Source: Candidatus Bathyarchaeota archaeon
Lineage (GTDB): Archaea; Thermoproteota; Bathyarchaeia; Bathyarchaeales; Bathyarchaeaceae
Length of the DNA: 13,810 bases
Direction: 5' to 3'
Assembly: GCA_029879825.1 (NCBI GenBank)
Contig: JAOUPL010000027.1
Span: 1 to 13,810, forward strand
In this document: positions 7,449 to 13,594 of the stretch, one piece after another
How the letters are laid out: each line of letters begins with the position of its first letter
Numbering within the stretch: position 1 is the stretch's first letter
The notes under the pieces: model-generated
Seen by the model: only the letters and a program-made list of their open reading frames with translations
What the model was told of the DNA's origin: nothing
The model's database searches: none
Translations under genes and position numbers: made by a program

Positions 7449-7458
7449 ACATTTTAGA
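7449..7458 (+). promoter_or_regulatory. Weak TATA-like box before the zinc-ribbon/coiled-coil gene
   Basis: ACATTTTAGA is the best TATA-like string in the 94-bp gap. It would place a transcript start near 7480, just before the GGAGG at 7486-7490, which lies 8 bases from the TTG start. The match to the consensus is poor. Confidence 0.25.
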
Positions 7459-7498
7459 GAATTAAGTGGCAATTTAGTTTAGTACGGAGGCTTGGAAT

Positions 7499-7900
7499 TT
7501 GGTTAAGTGTTCCAAGTGTGGAACCGAGGTTGCTAGTCCTCTTAAAACGTGGTCCATGGTTGGCAGGCCTAGCAAGACGGGTGAGCGGTTTAAGCTTACG
7601 CTAGGGTTGTTCAAGTGTCCTATATGTGAAAAAAGATTTCGGGTTGTTCTTGGGAAAGAAAGGGTAACCATTAAAGGCATAATTAAAGAAATTAAGGGAA
7701 TCGAGAAAGGGCTTATGCAAACTTCGAGAAGTTTACGGGAAAAAATTGAGAAGTTGGAAAGTGAGAAAGCTGATCTTCTAGAAGAGATCGATAAACTTAG
7801 GAAAGTGGGGGAGGAAAAGGCTAGTGCTTTGGAGGAAGAGGTAGCCACATTGAGGAAGGAAGTGGAATCGCTGAGAAAATTGTTGGGTGACCTTGAATAG
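7499..7900 (+). CDS. Small zinc-ribbon and coiled-coil protein
   Basis: This is a 133-residue cytoplasmic protein that I cannot assign to a named family. The first 50 residues form a zinc-ribbon: C4 and C7 in CSKC, and C40 and C43 in CPIC, separated by a basic and aromatic stretch (KTWSMVGRPSKTGERFKLTL). Residues about 60-131 have heptad-like spacing of leucines and many Glu/Lys, indicating a long parallel coiled coil (SLREKIEKLESEKADLLEEI and similar). It probably oligomerises through the helix and uses the ribbon to bind nucleic acid or a protein partner; that is inference. The TTG start is supported by CGGAGG 8 bases upstream. It follows tfb and ends 9 bp from the convergent acyl-CoA dehydrogenase gene. 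Confidence 0.8.
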   Translation: MVKCSKCGTEVASPLKTWSMVGRPSKTGERFKLTLGLFKCPICEKRFRVVLGKERVTIKGIIKEIKGIEKGLMQTSRSLREKIEKLESEKADLLEEIDKLRKVGEEKASALEEEVATLRKEVESLRKLLGDLE

Positions 7901-7909
7901 CCATAGCGT

Positions 7910-9085
7910 TTAGATTGAAAAGCCTATTTCTCTGTAAAATTCCCTAGCAACTATATATCTTTGAATTTCACCTGTTCCCTCTATGATATCGTTGATTCTA
8001 GCGTCACGATAAAAGCGTTCAATATCGGAATCAACGTAGCCAACGCCGCTATGAATTTGCAGGGCTTCGTCAGTAACCTCTTTGGCGACTCTAGCTGCGT
8101 ATGCTTTTGCCATCGCAGCATGTCTAGTGATCAATCTAAGTTTGTCGGGTTTGTTTTCGATTAGCCAAGCAGCTTTATGTACAAGCAATCTTGCGGTTTC
8201 TGTCTTTGTTGCCATTTCAGCTATTTTCCATTGTGTGATTTGGAAGTTTGCGATGGGTTGGAAGAACTGTTCTCTCTGTGTAGAGTATTTTAAGGCGCGT
8301 TCAAAGGCTCCTTGAGCTATGCCTACTGCTCCTGCCGCGATGGGTATTCGGCTAAAGTCGAAGTATGACATGATCTGGTGAAATCCTCTGTTTTCTTGCC
8401 CAAGAAGGTTGCTCAGCGGCACTCGAACATTGTCAAACGACAGCTCTGCTTGTGGGGCTCCTCTCCAACCCATTTTTGGCTTAAGTGAGTTAGTGTCAAA
8501 TCCTGGAGTTCCCTTCTCGACTATAATCATGGTAACTCCTCTGTATGGCGGCTGGGCCTTGGGATCTGTCTGGCAGCAAACCATAATGAATTCTGCTTCT
8601 GCGCCGCATGTGATAAATGTTTTAGCCCCGTTGATTACCCATTCGTCTCCATCTTTCACTGCAGTTGTATCTAAACCTACCATTCCAGCGTCAGAACCAT
8701 GGTTGGGCTCAGTAAGCGCCATCCCACATACGATTTCGCCTTTGCATATTCTCGGGATGTATTTTTTCTTTTGTTCCTCTGTGCCGAATTTTGGAATTAA
8801 TGCAGCAAAGCCGACTCCGCTTAATAATGAGGCACATGTTGAATCTACTCTGTTGAATTCTTCATTAACTAGACATGATTCAATGCAACCTAATCTCTGT
8901 CCTCCGTATTCTTCAGGAAGATCTCCGCCGATGAAACCTAGCTTAGCAGCTTTTCTGTATAACTCCCATGGAAATTCATAGTTTTCATCGTATTTTCTTC
9001 CCAATTCTGAGGTAAATTCCTTCTCTGCAAATTCTCGGGCTGCATTCTTGATGTCCATCTGTTCCTCAGTTAGTTCAAATTCCAT
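7910..9085 (-). CDS. Acyl-CoA dehydrogenase
   Basis: This 391-residue FAD enzyme oxidises an acyl-CoA to the 2-enoyl-CoA and passes electrons to ETF. The family pattern is complete. It includes GGDLPEEYGGQRLG near residue 53, CGMALTEPNHGSDAG near 130, VINGAKTFITCG near 150, SRIPIAAGAVGIAQG near 246, and the C-terminal FYRDARINDIIEGTGEIQR. E369 in IIEGT occupies the catalytic base position of medium- and short-chain enzymes. Chain-length specificity cannot be read from the sequence. It is last in a minus-strand run after etfB and etfA, 32 bases behind etfA, and is preceded by a near-perfect Shine-Dalgarno site. No CoA transferase, hydratase or thiolase gene lies in this window. Confidence 0.96.
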   Translation of the reverse strand: MEFELTEEQMDIKNAAREFAEKEFTSELGRKYDENYEFPWELYRKAAKLGFIGGDLPEEYGGQRLGCIESCLVNEEFNRVDSTCASLLSGVGFAALIPKFGTEEQKKKYIPRICKGEIVCGMALTEPNHGSDAGMVGLDTTAVKDGDEWVINGAKTFITCGAEAEFIMVCCQTDPKAQPPYRGVTMIIVEKGTPGFDTNSLKPKMGWRGAPQAELSFDNVRVPLSNLLGQENRGFHQIMSYFDFSRIPIAAGAVGIAQGAFERALKYSTQREQFFQPIANFQITQWKIAEMATKTETARLLVHKAAWLIENKPDKLRLITRHAAMAKAYAARVAKEVTDEALQIHSGVGYVDSDIERFYRDARINDIIEGTGEIQRYIVAREFYREIGFSI

Positions 9086-9088
9086 TCT

Positions 9089-9098
9089 ATCACCTCCT
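9089..9098 (-). promoter_or_regulatory. Consensus Shine-Dalgarno site of the acyl-CoA dehydrogenase gene
   Basis: On the minus strand AGGAGGTGAT lies 3 bases before the ATG at 9085. It matches the expected complement of the archaeal 16S rRNA 3' end along its whole length. It is the strongest site in the window and suggests this last gene of the transcript is translated efficiently and independently. Confidence 0.8.
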
Positions 9099-9117
9099 TT
9101 CTTCTTTTATCTCAAAC

Positions 9118-10104
9118 TTAGCTACTTGACTTTTTTTCCTCTAATATTTTATTCGTTAATGTAGGTACGACCTTGAATAGGTCTTCTACGACGCCATAAT
9201 CTGCGGCACGGAAGATCGGTGCTTTGGAATCTTTGTTTATCGCAATAATGAGGTCAGAGTTTTTCATTCCAGATACGTGTTGAAAGGCGCCGCTAATGCC
9301 GACGGCTAAGTAAAGCTTCGGTTTCACCGTTTTTCCAGAAGTTCCAACCTGTCGATCTGATGGAAGCCAACCCTTATCCACGATGGGTCGTGAACAAGCT
9401 AGGGCTCCTCCAAGTGCCCCTGCCAGTTTTTCAACTATTGGCATGTTTTCGGTGTCCTTGATTCCGCGGCCTACAGACACTAAAATATTTGCTGCGGTTA
9501 TGTCTACTTCTCCTGCGGGAGGCTCATAATATTCAACGAATTTTTTATACGGTATGTCTTCCTTAAGCGGAGATGGTATTTCGATTATTTCACCGCCTAG
9601 AGGCTCGACTTCTTGGACTTCAAAGGTGGCTGGACGGAGTGTTACAATGTAGCTCTCGGATGTGTGAAGCGACGCTTTAACGTTTACCTTGCCTCCATAT
9701 ACTTGGCGAACCACAATCGGCTTTTTCTCTTCGAAATCTACGTTTATGCAATCTGTGGCTAACGGAACATTCAACTCAGTGGCAAGACTTGGAGCTAGGT
9801 CGACGCCAAAAGAAGTGTGCCCGATTAAGGTAAGCAATGGTTTGCGTTCGGAGATTAGATGTGATAAAACCTTTTGATACGCCTCTGCGTTGAAGTCCTC
9901 TAGCCTTGCGTCGTCGACAGTCAAAACTTTTTTCGCGTGATCTGCAAGCTTTTTTGCAAATTCTTTGACATTGTGACCTAGGAGAACCGCTGTTAAATCA
10001 GCATCTATCTTTTGGCTTAACTCCCTGCCCTTGGTCAACATTTCAAACGTTACATCCCTGAATTCGCCCCGCCTGTGCTCAGCTAAAACAAGAATTTCCG
10101 TCAT
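9118..10104 (-). CDS. etfA: Electron transfer flavoprotein alpha subunit
   Basis: This 328-residue protein is EtfA, which with EtfB forms the soluble FAD carrier that accepts electrons from the dehydrogenase. The N-terminal domain (1-190) has the usual Rossmann-like half, with IGHTSFGVDLAPSLA at 94-108. The C-terminal FAD domain carries SVGRGI at 210-215, R239 in CSRPIVDKGW, SDRQVGTSG at 249-257, GISGAFQHVSGM at 269-280 with H276, and INKDSKAPIFRAADYG. These are the conserved FAD contacts. No extra ferredoxin domain is fused. The ATG follows directly after the etfB stop with no spacer, and its ribosome-binding match (AAGGGGG) is weak, so coupling to etfB is likely. VTLRPATF at 154-161 has Arg-Pro where the human protein, as I remember it, has Arg-Gly. 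Confidence 0.96.
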   Translation of the reverse strand: MTEILVLAEHRRGEFRDVTFEMLTKGRELSQKIDADLTAVLLGHNVKEFAKKLADHAKKVLTVDDARLEDFNAEAYQKVLSHLISERKPLLTLIGHTSFGVDLAPSLATELNVPLATDCINVDFEEKKPIVVRQVYGGKVNVKASLHTSESYIVTLRPATFEVQEVEPLGGEIIEIPSPLKEDIPYKKFVEYYEPPAGEVDITAANILVSVGRGIKDTENMPIVEKLAGALGGALACSRPIVDKGWLPSDRQVGTSGKTVKPKLYLAVGISGAFQHVSGMKNSDLIIAINKDSKAPIFRAADYGVVEDLFKVVPTLTNKILEEKKSSS

Positions 10105-10893
10105 CTAAACCAACCCCCTTGCCTTTAGAGTTTCAACAATCTTTGCTGCGATTTCGTCGGGTCCTCCGGTCAAAATTTCAGCTTCCTTCTCCACCGGAGG
10201 TATGAACATCTCTTCCATGGTTATCCAAGATCCAGATTCTCCAACTTCCTCTTCTTTTAAGCCAAGATCTCCCAAACCAAGAACCTTCAGCTCTTTCTCC
10301 CTAGCCTTCCTGATGCCCATTATCGATACATATCGGGGTTCATTGATCCCTGTTTGAACCGCCAGCATTGCTGGAAGCTTTACTTCCATGACCTGCTCTA
10401 AGCCTCCTTCTAGTTCGCGATTAACTCTTACGAATTCTTCCTTGGACTCGATTTTCTTCACCATGGTAGCGTGGGGAATTCCGAGTAACTCCGCCAATAT
10501 GACGCCAACTTGAGCATAACCGTCGTCGCTGGCTTGGGTGCCGGTTAAGATTAGGTTGAAGGGTAAATCTTTGATGGCTTTGTGCAAAATTTTGGCTGTG
10601 GCGTAAGCATCGGATCTTTCGAAGGCTTTGTCCGTTAACCTTATCGCTTTGTCTGCTCCCTTAGCCAGACACTTTCTCAAGGTTTTATCTGCGTCTTCTG
10701 GACCCATTGTTATAACGGTGACTGAGCCTCCAAGCTTTTCCTTCATCAAAACAGCTTCTTCAATGGCGTAGTCATCCCACTCGTTGATGTCGAACACAAG
10801 GTCTTCCGTCTTTATCCCTTTTCCACTACTATCAACAGCGATTTCTGCCTCAGCTGTCTCTGGAACGTGTTTAACGCAAACAATTGTGTCCAT
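10105..10893 (-). CDS. etfB: Electron transfer flavoprotein beta subunit
   Basis: This 262-residue protein is EtfB, which packs against EtfA and binds the second nucleotide (AMP in classical ETF, FAD in bifurcating ETF). Typical segments are VCVKHVPETAEAEI at the N terminus, FDINEWDDYAIEEAVLMKE at 34-52, VITMGPEDADKTLRKCLAKG at 60-79, LILTGTQASDDGYAQVG at 114-130 and the late VNRELEGGLEQVMEVKLPA, then NEPRYVSIMGIRKA. The nucleotide-site segments differ from classical mitochondrial ETF, but the sequence alone does not settle whether AMP or FAD is bound. It is first in the etfB-etfA-acyl-CoA dehydrogenase transcript, with a likely promoter 60 bases upstream. The ATG at 10893 has only a weak GGGAAAGAGAG purine tract before it. 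Confidence 0.95.
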   Translation of the reverse strand: MDTIVCVKHVPETAEAEIAVDSSGKGIKTEDLVFDINEWDDYAIEEAVLMKEKLGGSVTVITMGPEDADKTLRKCLAKGADKAIRLTDKAFERSDAYATAKILHKAIKDLPFNLILTGTQASDDGYAQVGVILAELLGIPHATMVKKIESKEEFVRVNRELEGGLEQVMEVKLPAMLAVQTGINEPRYVSIMGIRKAREKELKVLGLGDLGLKEEEVGESGSWITMEEMFIPPVEKEAEILTGGPDEIAAKIVETLKARGLV

Positions 10894-10894
10894 T

Positions 10895-10946
10895 CTCTCT
10901 TTCCCTGTCCACCCATTCTCTAAACTTACAGAGTTCAGAAAGAGAG
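10895..10946 (-). promoter_or_regulatory. Inverted repeat flanking the predicted etfB transcription start
   Basis: CTCTCTTTC at 10895-10903 and GAAAGAGAG at 10938-10946 are exact reverse complements, 34 bases apart. The distal arm lies just downstream of the predicted TATA box and the proximal arm abuts the etfB start codon. Such placement would suit an operator or an RNA structure masking the start, but the arms are low-complexity purine/pyrimidine tracts and may be chance. Confidence 0.3.
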
Positions 10947-10952
10947 TATTTA

Positions 10953-10970
10953 CAATATTTAACCTTTAAG
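10953..10970 (-). promoter_or_regulatory. BRE/TATA promoter for etfB-etfA-acyl-CoA dehydrogenase
   Basis: Read on the minus strand the segment is CTTAAAGG followed by TTAAATATTG, a BRE-like then TATA-like arrangement. The TATA centre near 10958 predicts initiation near 10932 and a leader of about 38 bases. It argues that the three flavoprotein genes form a transcript separable from the upstream iron-sulfur protein gene. Confidence 0.55.
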
Positions 10971-11071
10971 TAACTTACGCTGCATCTAATGGAATAGAAA
11001 TTTAGGCGGTTGAGGCTTAAAATTTGACTTTCAGTTCAGATTAAGGACTTTAAAGATTTCAACTGTAGGAT

Positions 11072-11084
11072 ACTAAATTAAAAG
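11072..11084 (-). terminator. T-rich terminator after the iron-sulfur oxidoreductase gene
   Basis: On the minus strand CTTTTAATTTAGT starts 2 bases after the TGA stop. Together with the promoter found about 110 bases further on, it suggests at least partial termination between this gene and etfB. Confidence 0.35.
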
Positions 11085-11086
11085 AG

Positions 11087-12226
11087 TCAAAGTGCTTCAG
11101 CAACCAGCTCCATTATGTCTTTGACCTGAATTTTCTCTTCGTTGCCCGTTGTCTTGATGGCGTCGTCAAATGTTAACAAGCAGAAGGGACACGCCACAAC
11201 TATTATCTCTGCTCCAACGTCAAGTGCTTCCCTAATGCGACCTTCGGCGAGACGTTCCCCAGGGATGTCATGCCACATCCTTCCCCCTCCGCCTTCGCAA
11301 CAAACACTTCTTTTCCTCGACCTGCTTAGTTCCACAAATCTTACACTTGGAATGCTTTCAATTATCTTTCTAGGTTCATCGTAGATGTCGTTGTGTTTAC
11401 CCAAAAAGCAGGGGTCCTGATAAGTTACCGCTTTTTCAATTTTTCCTGAAAGCTTAAGCTTTCCCTCATCGATCAAATTTGCGAAATATTGTGTGTAATG
11501 TTTGACAGGGAGCTCTCTTCCATATCTGTTCTTGAACGCGTGGAAGCAGTGTGGCGAGGTAGTAACGATTTTCTGTACACCGTAGCGGTCTAAAAGATCT
11601 AGATTCTTTTGGACCAACTCTTCAAAGAGTCCTTTCTCTCCTAGCGAGTATATTTCGTTTCCACAGCAAGTTTCCTTATTTCCTAGGATCGAAAAGTCGA
11701 TGTCCAAGGCGTTAAAGTTCTTTACTATAGCTCTAGCTACTTCTTGTGCCCTAGAATCATAGGACGCAGCACAACCAACAAAATATAGTAAATCAGCCTT
11801 CTCCCCTTCTGAAACATACTTTACTTTCAAATCCTGCGCCCAATCAGACCTCTTACTCCGGCTTAGCCCCCACGGATTCCCATACTTATAAACTCCTTCT
11901 AAAGCATCTCCTAATGTGGATGGAATGCGCCCCTGCTCAACGAGAAGGCCGCGGAGACCGATAATTATGTCTAGAGGCTTTACTTCTCTGGGGCACAGAT
12001 ACGAACAGGTGGAACAGGTTGTGCAGTCCCAAATTTCATTTCTTTCGTAGATTTTCAAGGGAGGACGCATGGTTAAGGGGGAGACTAAATAAGCGGTCTC
12101 AAGCATGTGTCTCCTAGGGTTGAGTTGGGATTTTGGGGAAATAGGGCATGAACCGGTGCACTCACCGCACTGCATACACATATTGAAGTTCAGTTTCTTA
12201 ATGGCAGCAAATTCTTCATTAGTCAT
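11087..12226 (-). CDS. Soluble HdrD/GlpC-like iron-sulfur oxidoreductase
   Basis: From the ATG at 12226 the protein has 379 residues. It carries two ferredoxin-type [4Fe-4S] motifs, C17-C20-C23-C27 and C68-C71-C74-C78, then two CCG (cysteine-rich) domains as in heterodisulfide reductase HdrB/HdrD and GlpC. CCG1 uses C152, C187-C188 and C227, with S224 where a CxxC cysteine is usual. CCG2 uses C273, C309-C310 and C346-C349. No membrane segment is seen, unlike the membrane-anchored ETF:menaquinone oxidoreductases that share this core. Placed ahead of etfBA and an acyl-CoA dehydrogenase, it probably exchanges electrons with ETF; the true acceptor is unknown. A GTG at 12262 could add 12 residues, but it lies upstream of the transcript start predicted from the TATA box, so I prefer the ATG, preceded by a weak GGGGTG. 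Confidence 0.88.
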   Translation of the reverse strand: MTNEEFAAIKKLNFNMCMQCGECTGSCPISPKSQLNPRRHMLETAYLVSPLTMRPPLKIYERNEIWDCTTCSTCSYLCPREVKPLDIIIGLRGLLVEQGRIPSTLGDALEGVYKYGNPWGLSRSKRSDWAQDLKVKYVSEGEKADLLYFVGCAASYDSRAQEVARAIVKNFNALDIDFSILGNKETCCGNEIYSLGEKGLFEELVQKNLDLLDRYGVQKIVTTSPHCFHAFKNRYGRELPVKHYTQYFANLIDEGKLKLSGKIEKAVTYQDPCFLGKHNDIYDEPRKIIESIPSVRFVELSRSRKRSVCCEGGGGRMWHDIPGERLAEGRIREALDVGAEIIVVACPFCLLTFDDAIKTTGNEEKIQVKDIMELVAEAL

Positions 12227-12274
12227 TTTGGCGTGACACCCCGTTAGCAAATGCGTGTGCACATACTTTTAGAG

Positions 12275-12286
12275 TCTTTTATAAGA
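12275..12286. promoter_or_regulatory. Near-palindromic TATA element between divergent genes
   Basis: TCTTTTATAAGA contains the symmetric core TTATAA (12279-12284) and is the only strong TATA-like sequence between the iron-sulfur protein and MFS genes. On the minus strand it predicts a start near 12254, suiting the ATG at 12226. On the plus strand it predicts a start near 12307, which would favour an MFS start downstream of 12294. A poorer box, TACTTTTAG at 12264-12272, would instead allow leaderless initiation at 12294. Confidence 0.5.
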
Positions 12287-12293
12287 TGGTTTC

Positions 12294-13493
12294 ATGCTTA
12301 AAAACAAAACGGAACTAGAGGGTATGGTTGTGAGCGAGAACGAACTAAGCGTGAAACAAAAAGAAACTAGAAGGTTTATGAGAGTTTTTTCGTCAGCATC
12401 GTTTCTAAACGACTTAGGTTCGGACATGATTTATCCTATCTGGCCCTTATTTGTAACCGAATTCCTGAAAGCAAACATGGCGGTTCTTGGGTTAATAGAC
12501 GGCTTAGGCGACGCCATCGTTTCTATATCACAGGCGGGTTCCGGATACCTCTCTGACAGAATACGAAAAAGAAAGATTTTCATCTGGACCGGTTATTTAT
12601 GCGGGTCAGCATCCAGGTTGGGTTATGCTCTTTCGACAATGTGGCAACATCTAATTCCTTTCAGAATCTTGGATAGGTCAGGAAAGATAAGAGGCGCGCC
12701 AAGAGACGCCATTGTTGCTGATATTTCTACCAGGGAAAAGAGGGGAAGAAACTTCGGTTTGTTGAGAGCCATGGACCACTTGGGCGCTGCCTGCGGCGTG
12801 ATAATTTCTATTCTGTTCTTCAGCTATCTTGGATACAGAAACCTGTTCCTGCTCGCTTCGATTCCATCCCTAATCGGCGCTCTGTTCGTTTTCTTGTTCA
12901 TAAAGGACAGAAAAACAAGAGAAATCTATAAGGGGCTTTCCTTGAAAGACCTAACTCCCAATTTGAAGTTATTTCTAATATTAAGCGCCGTGTTCGCCTT
13001 GGGTTCCTTCAGCTATTCCTTCCTGCAGGTCTATGCGCGAGAATTCGGTTTTGAAGAATGGGTTGTTCAAGTTCTATACTTGATTTTCACCGTCACGGCT
13101 TCATTGATGTCTCTACCTTTCGGAAAACTTGCCGATAAACTGGGCAGGAAATTCGTGTTGTTTTTGTCTTACTCTCTATGGGGAGTTCTTTGCGTAGGTT
13201 TTGTTTTGACACGATCGTATGTGGGAGTTGTGCTACTGTTTGTTTTGTATGGTATGCATCTAGGAGCAATACAGCCTGTGCAAAGAACTTTTGTTTCTGA
13301 ACTGTCGCCAACAGAATATCGAGCAAGCATATTAGGAACGTTTCAAATGACTGTTGGATTGTGTGCACTACCCGCCTCAGTTGTTGCTGGGCTACTATGG
13401 GTTAACTTCGGAATGTCTGCACCATTCTACTTTTCTCTAGTATTGACAAGTCTAACATTAGCTTTGATGTTATTTGTGAAGGAACAAGCTTAA
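12294..13493 (+). CDS. Major facilitator superfamily transporter
   Basis: This 399-residue integral membrane protein has about 12 hydrophobic helices and two similar halves, the standard MFS fold. Residues 1-36 are charged and cytoplasmic. The first helix carries the FLNDLGSDMIYPIWPLF pattern. The loop between helices 2 and 3 has GYLSDRIRKRK, the MFS signature A position, repeated in the second half as GKLADKLGRKF. The segment LDRSGKIRGAPRDA at 126-139 matches a motif of a drug/unknown-substrate MFS group that usually reads DRxGKGIRxAPRDA, here one residue shorter. The substrate cannot be told. The start is uncertain: ATG 12294 lacks a clear Shine-Dalgarno site, and ATG 12324 or GTG 12330 would still leave every helix intact. 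It is divergent from the iron-sulfur protein gene. Confidence 0.92.
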   Translation: MLKNKTELEGMVVSENELSVKQKETRRFMRVFSSASFLNDLGSDMIYPIWPLFVTEFLKANMAVLGLIDGLGDAIVSISQAGSGYLSDRIRKRKIFIWTGYLCGSASRLGYALSTMWQHLIPFRILDRSGKIRGAPRDAIVADISTREKRGRNFGLLRAMDHLGAACGVIISILFFSYLGYRNLFLLASIPSLIGALFVFLFIKDRKTREIYKGLSLKDLTPNLKLFLILSAVFALGSFSYSFLQVYAREFGFEEWVVQVLYLIFTVTASLMSLPFGKLADKLGRKFVLFLSYSLWGVLCVGFVLTRSYVGVVLLFVLYGMHLGAIQPVQRTFVSELSPTEYRASILGTFQMTVGLCALPASVVAGLLWVNFGMSAPFYFSLVLTSLTLALMLFVKEQA

Positions 13494-13594
13494 CATTAAC
13501 AACATTGACGGCCAAAATAACAACTACGTTATGTACGTCGCAACGTCCTTAGGAGTCGCAGAGGAGGTAGGTTTTAGGGTTGAAGGCGGGTAGT

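Noticed and set aside
8409..8981. Long plus-strand open frame of 190 codons inside the acyl-CoA dehydrogenase gene.
   Set aside because: It is wholly antisense to a secure, conserved enzyme, has no ribosome-binding site and shows no domain pattern.
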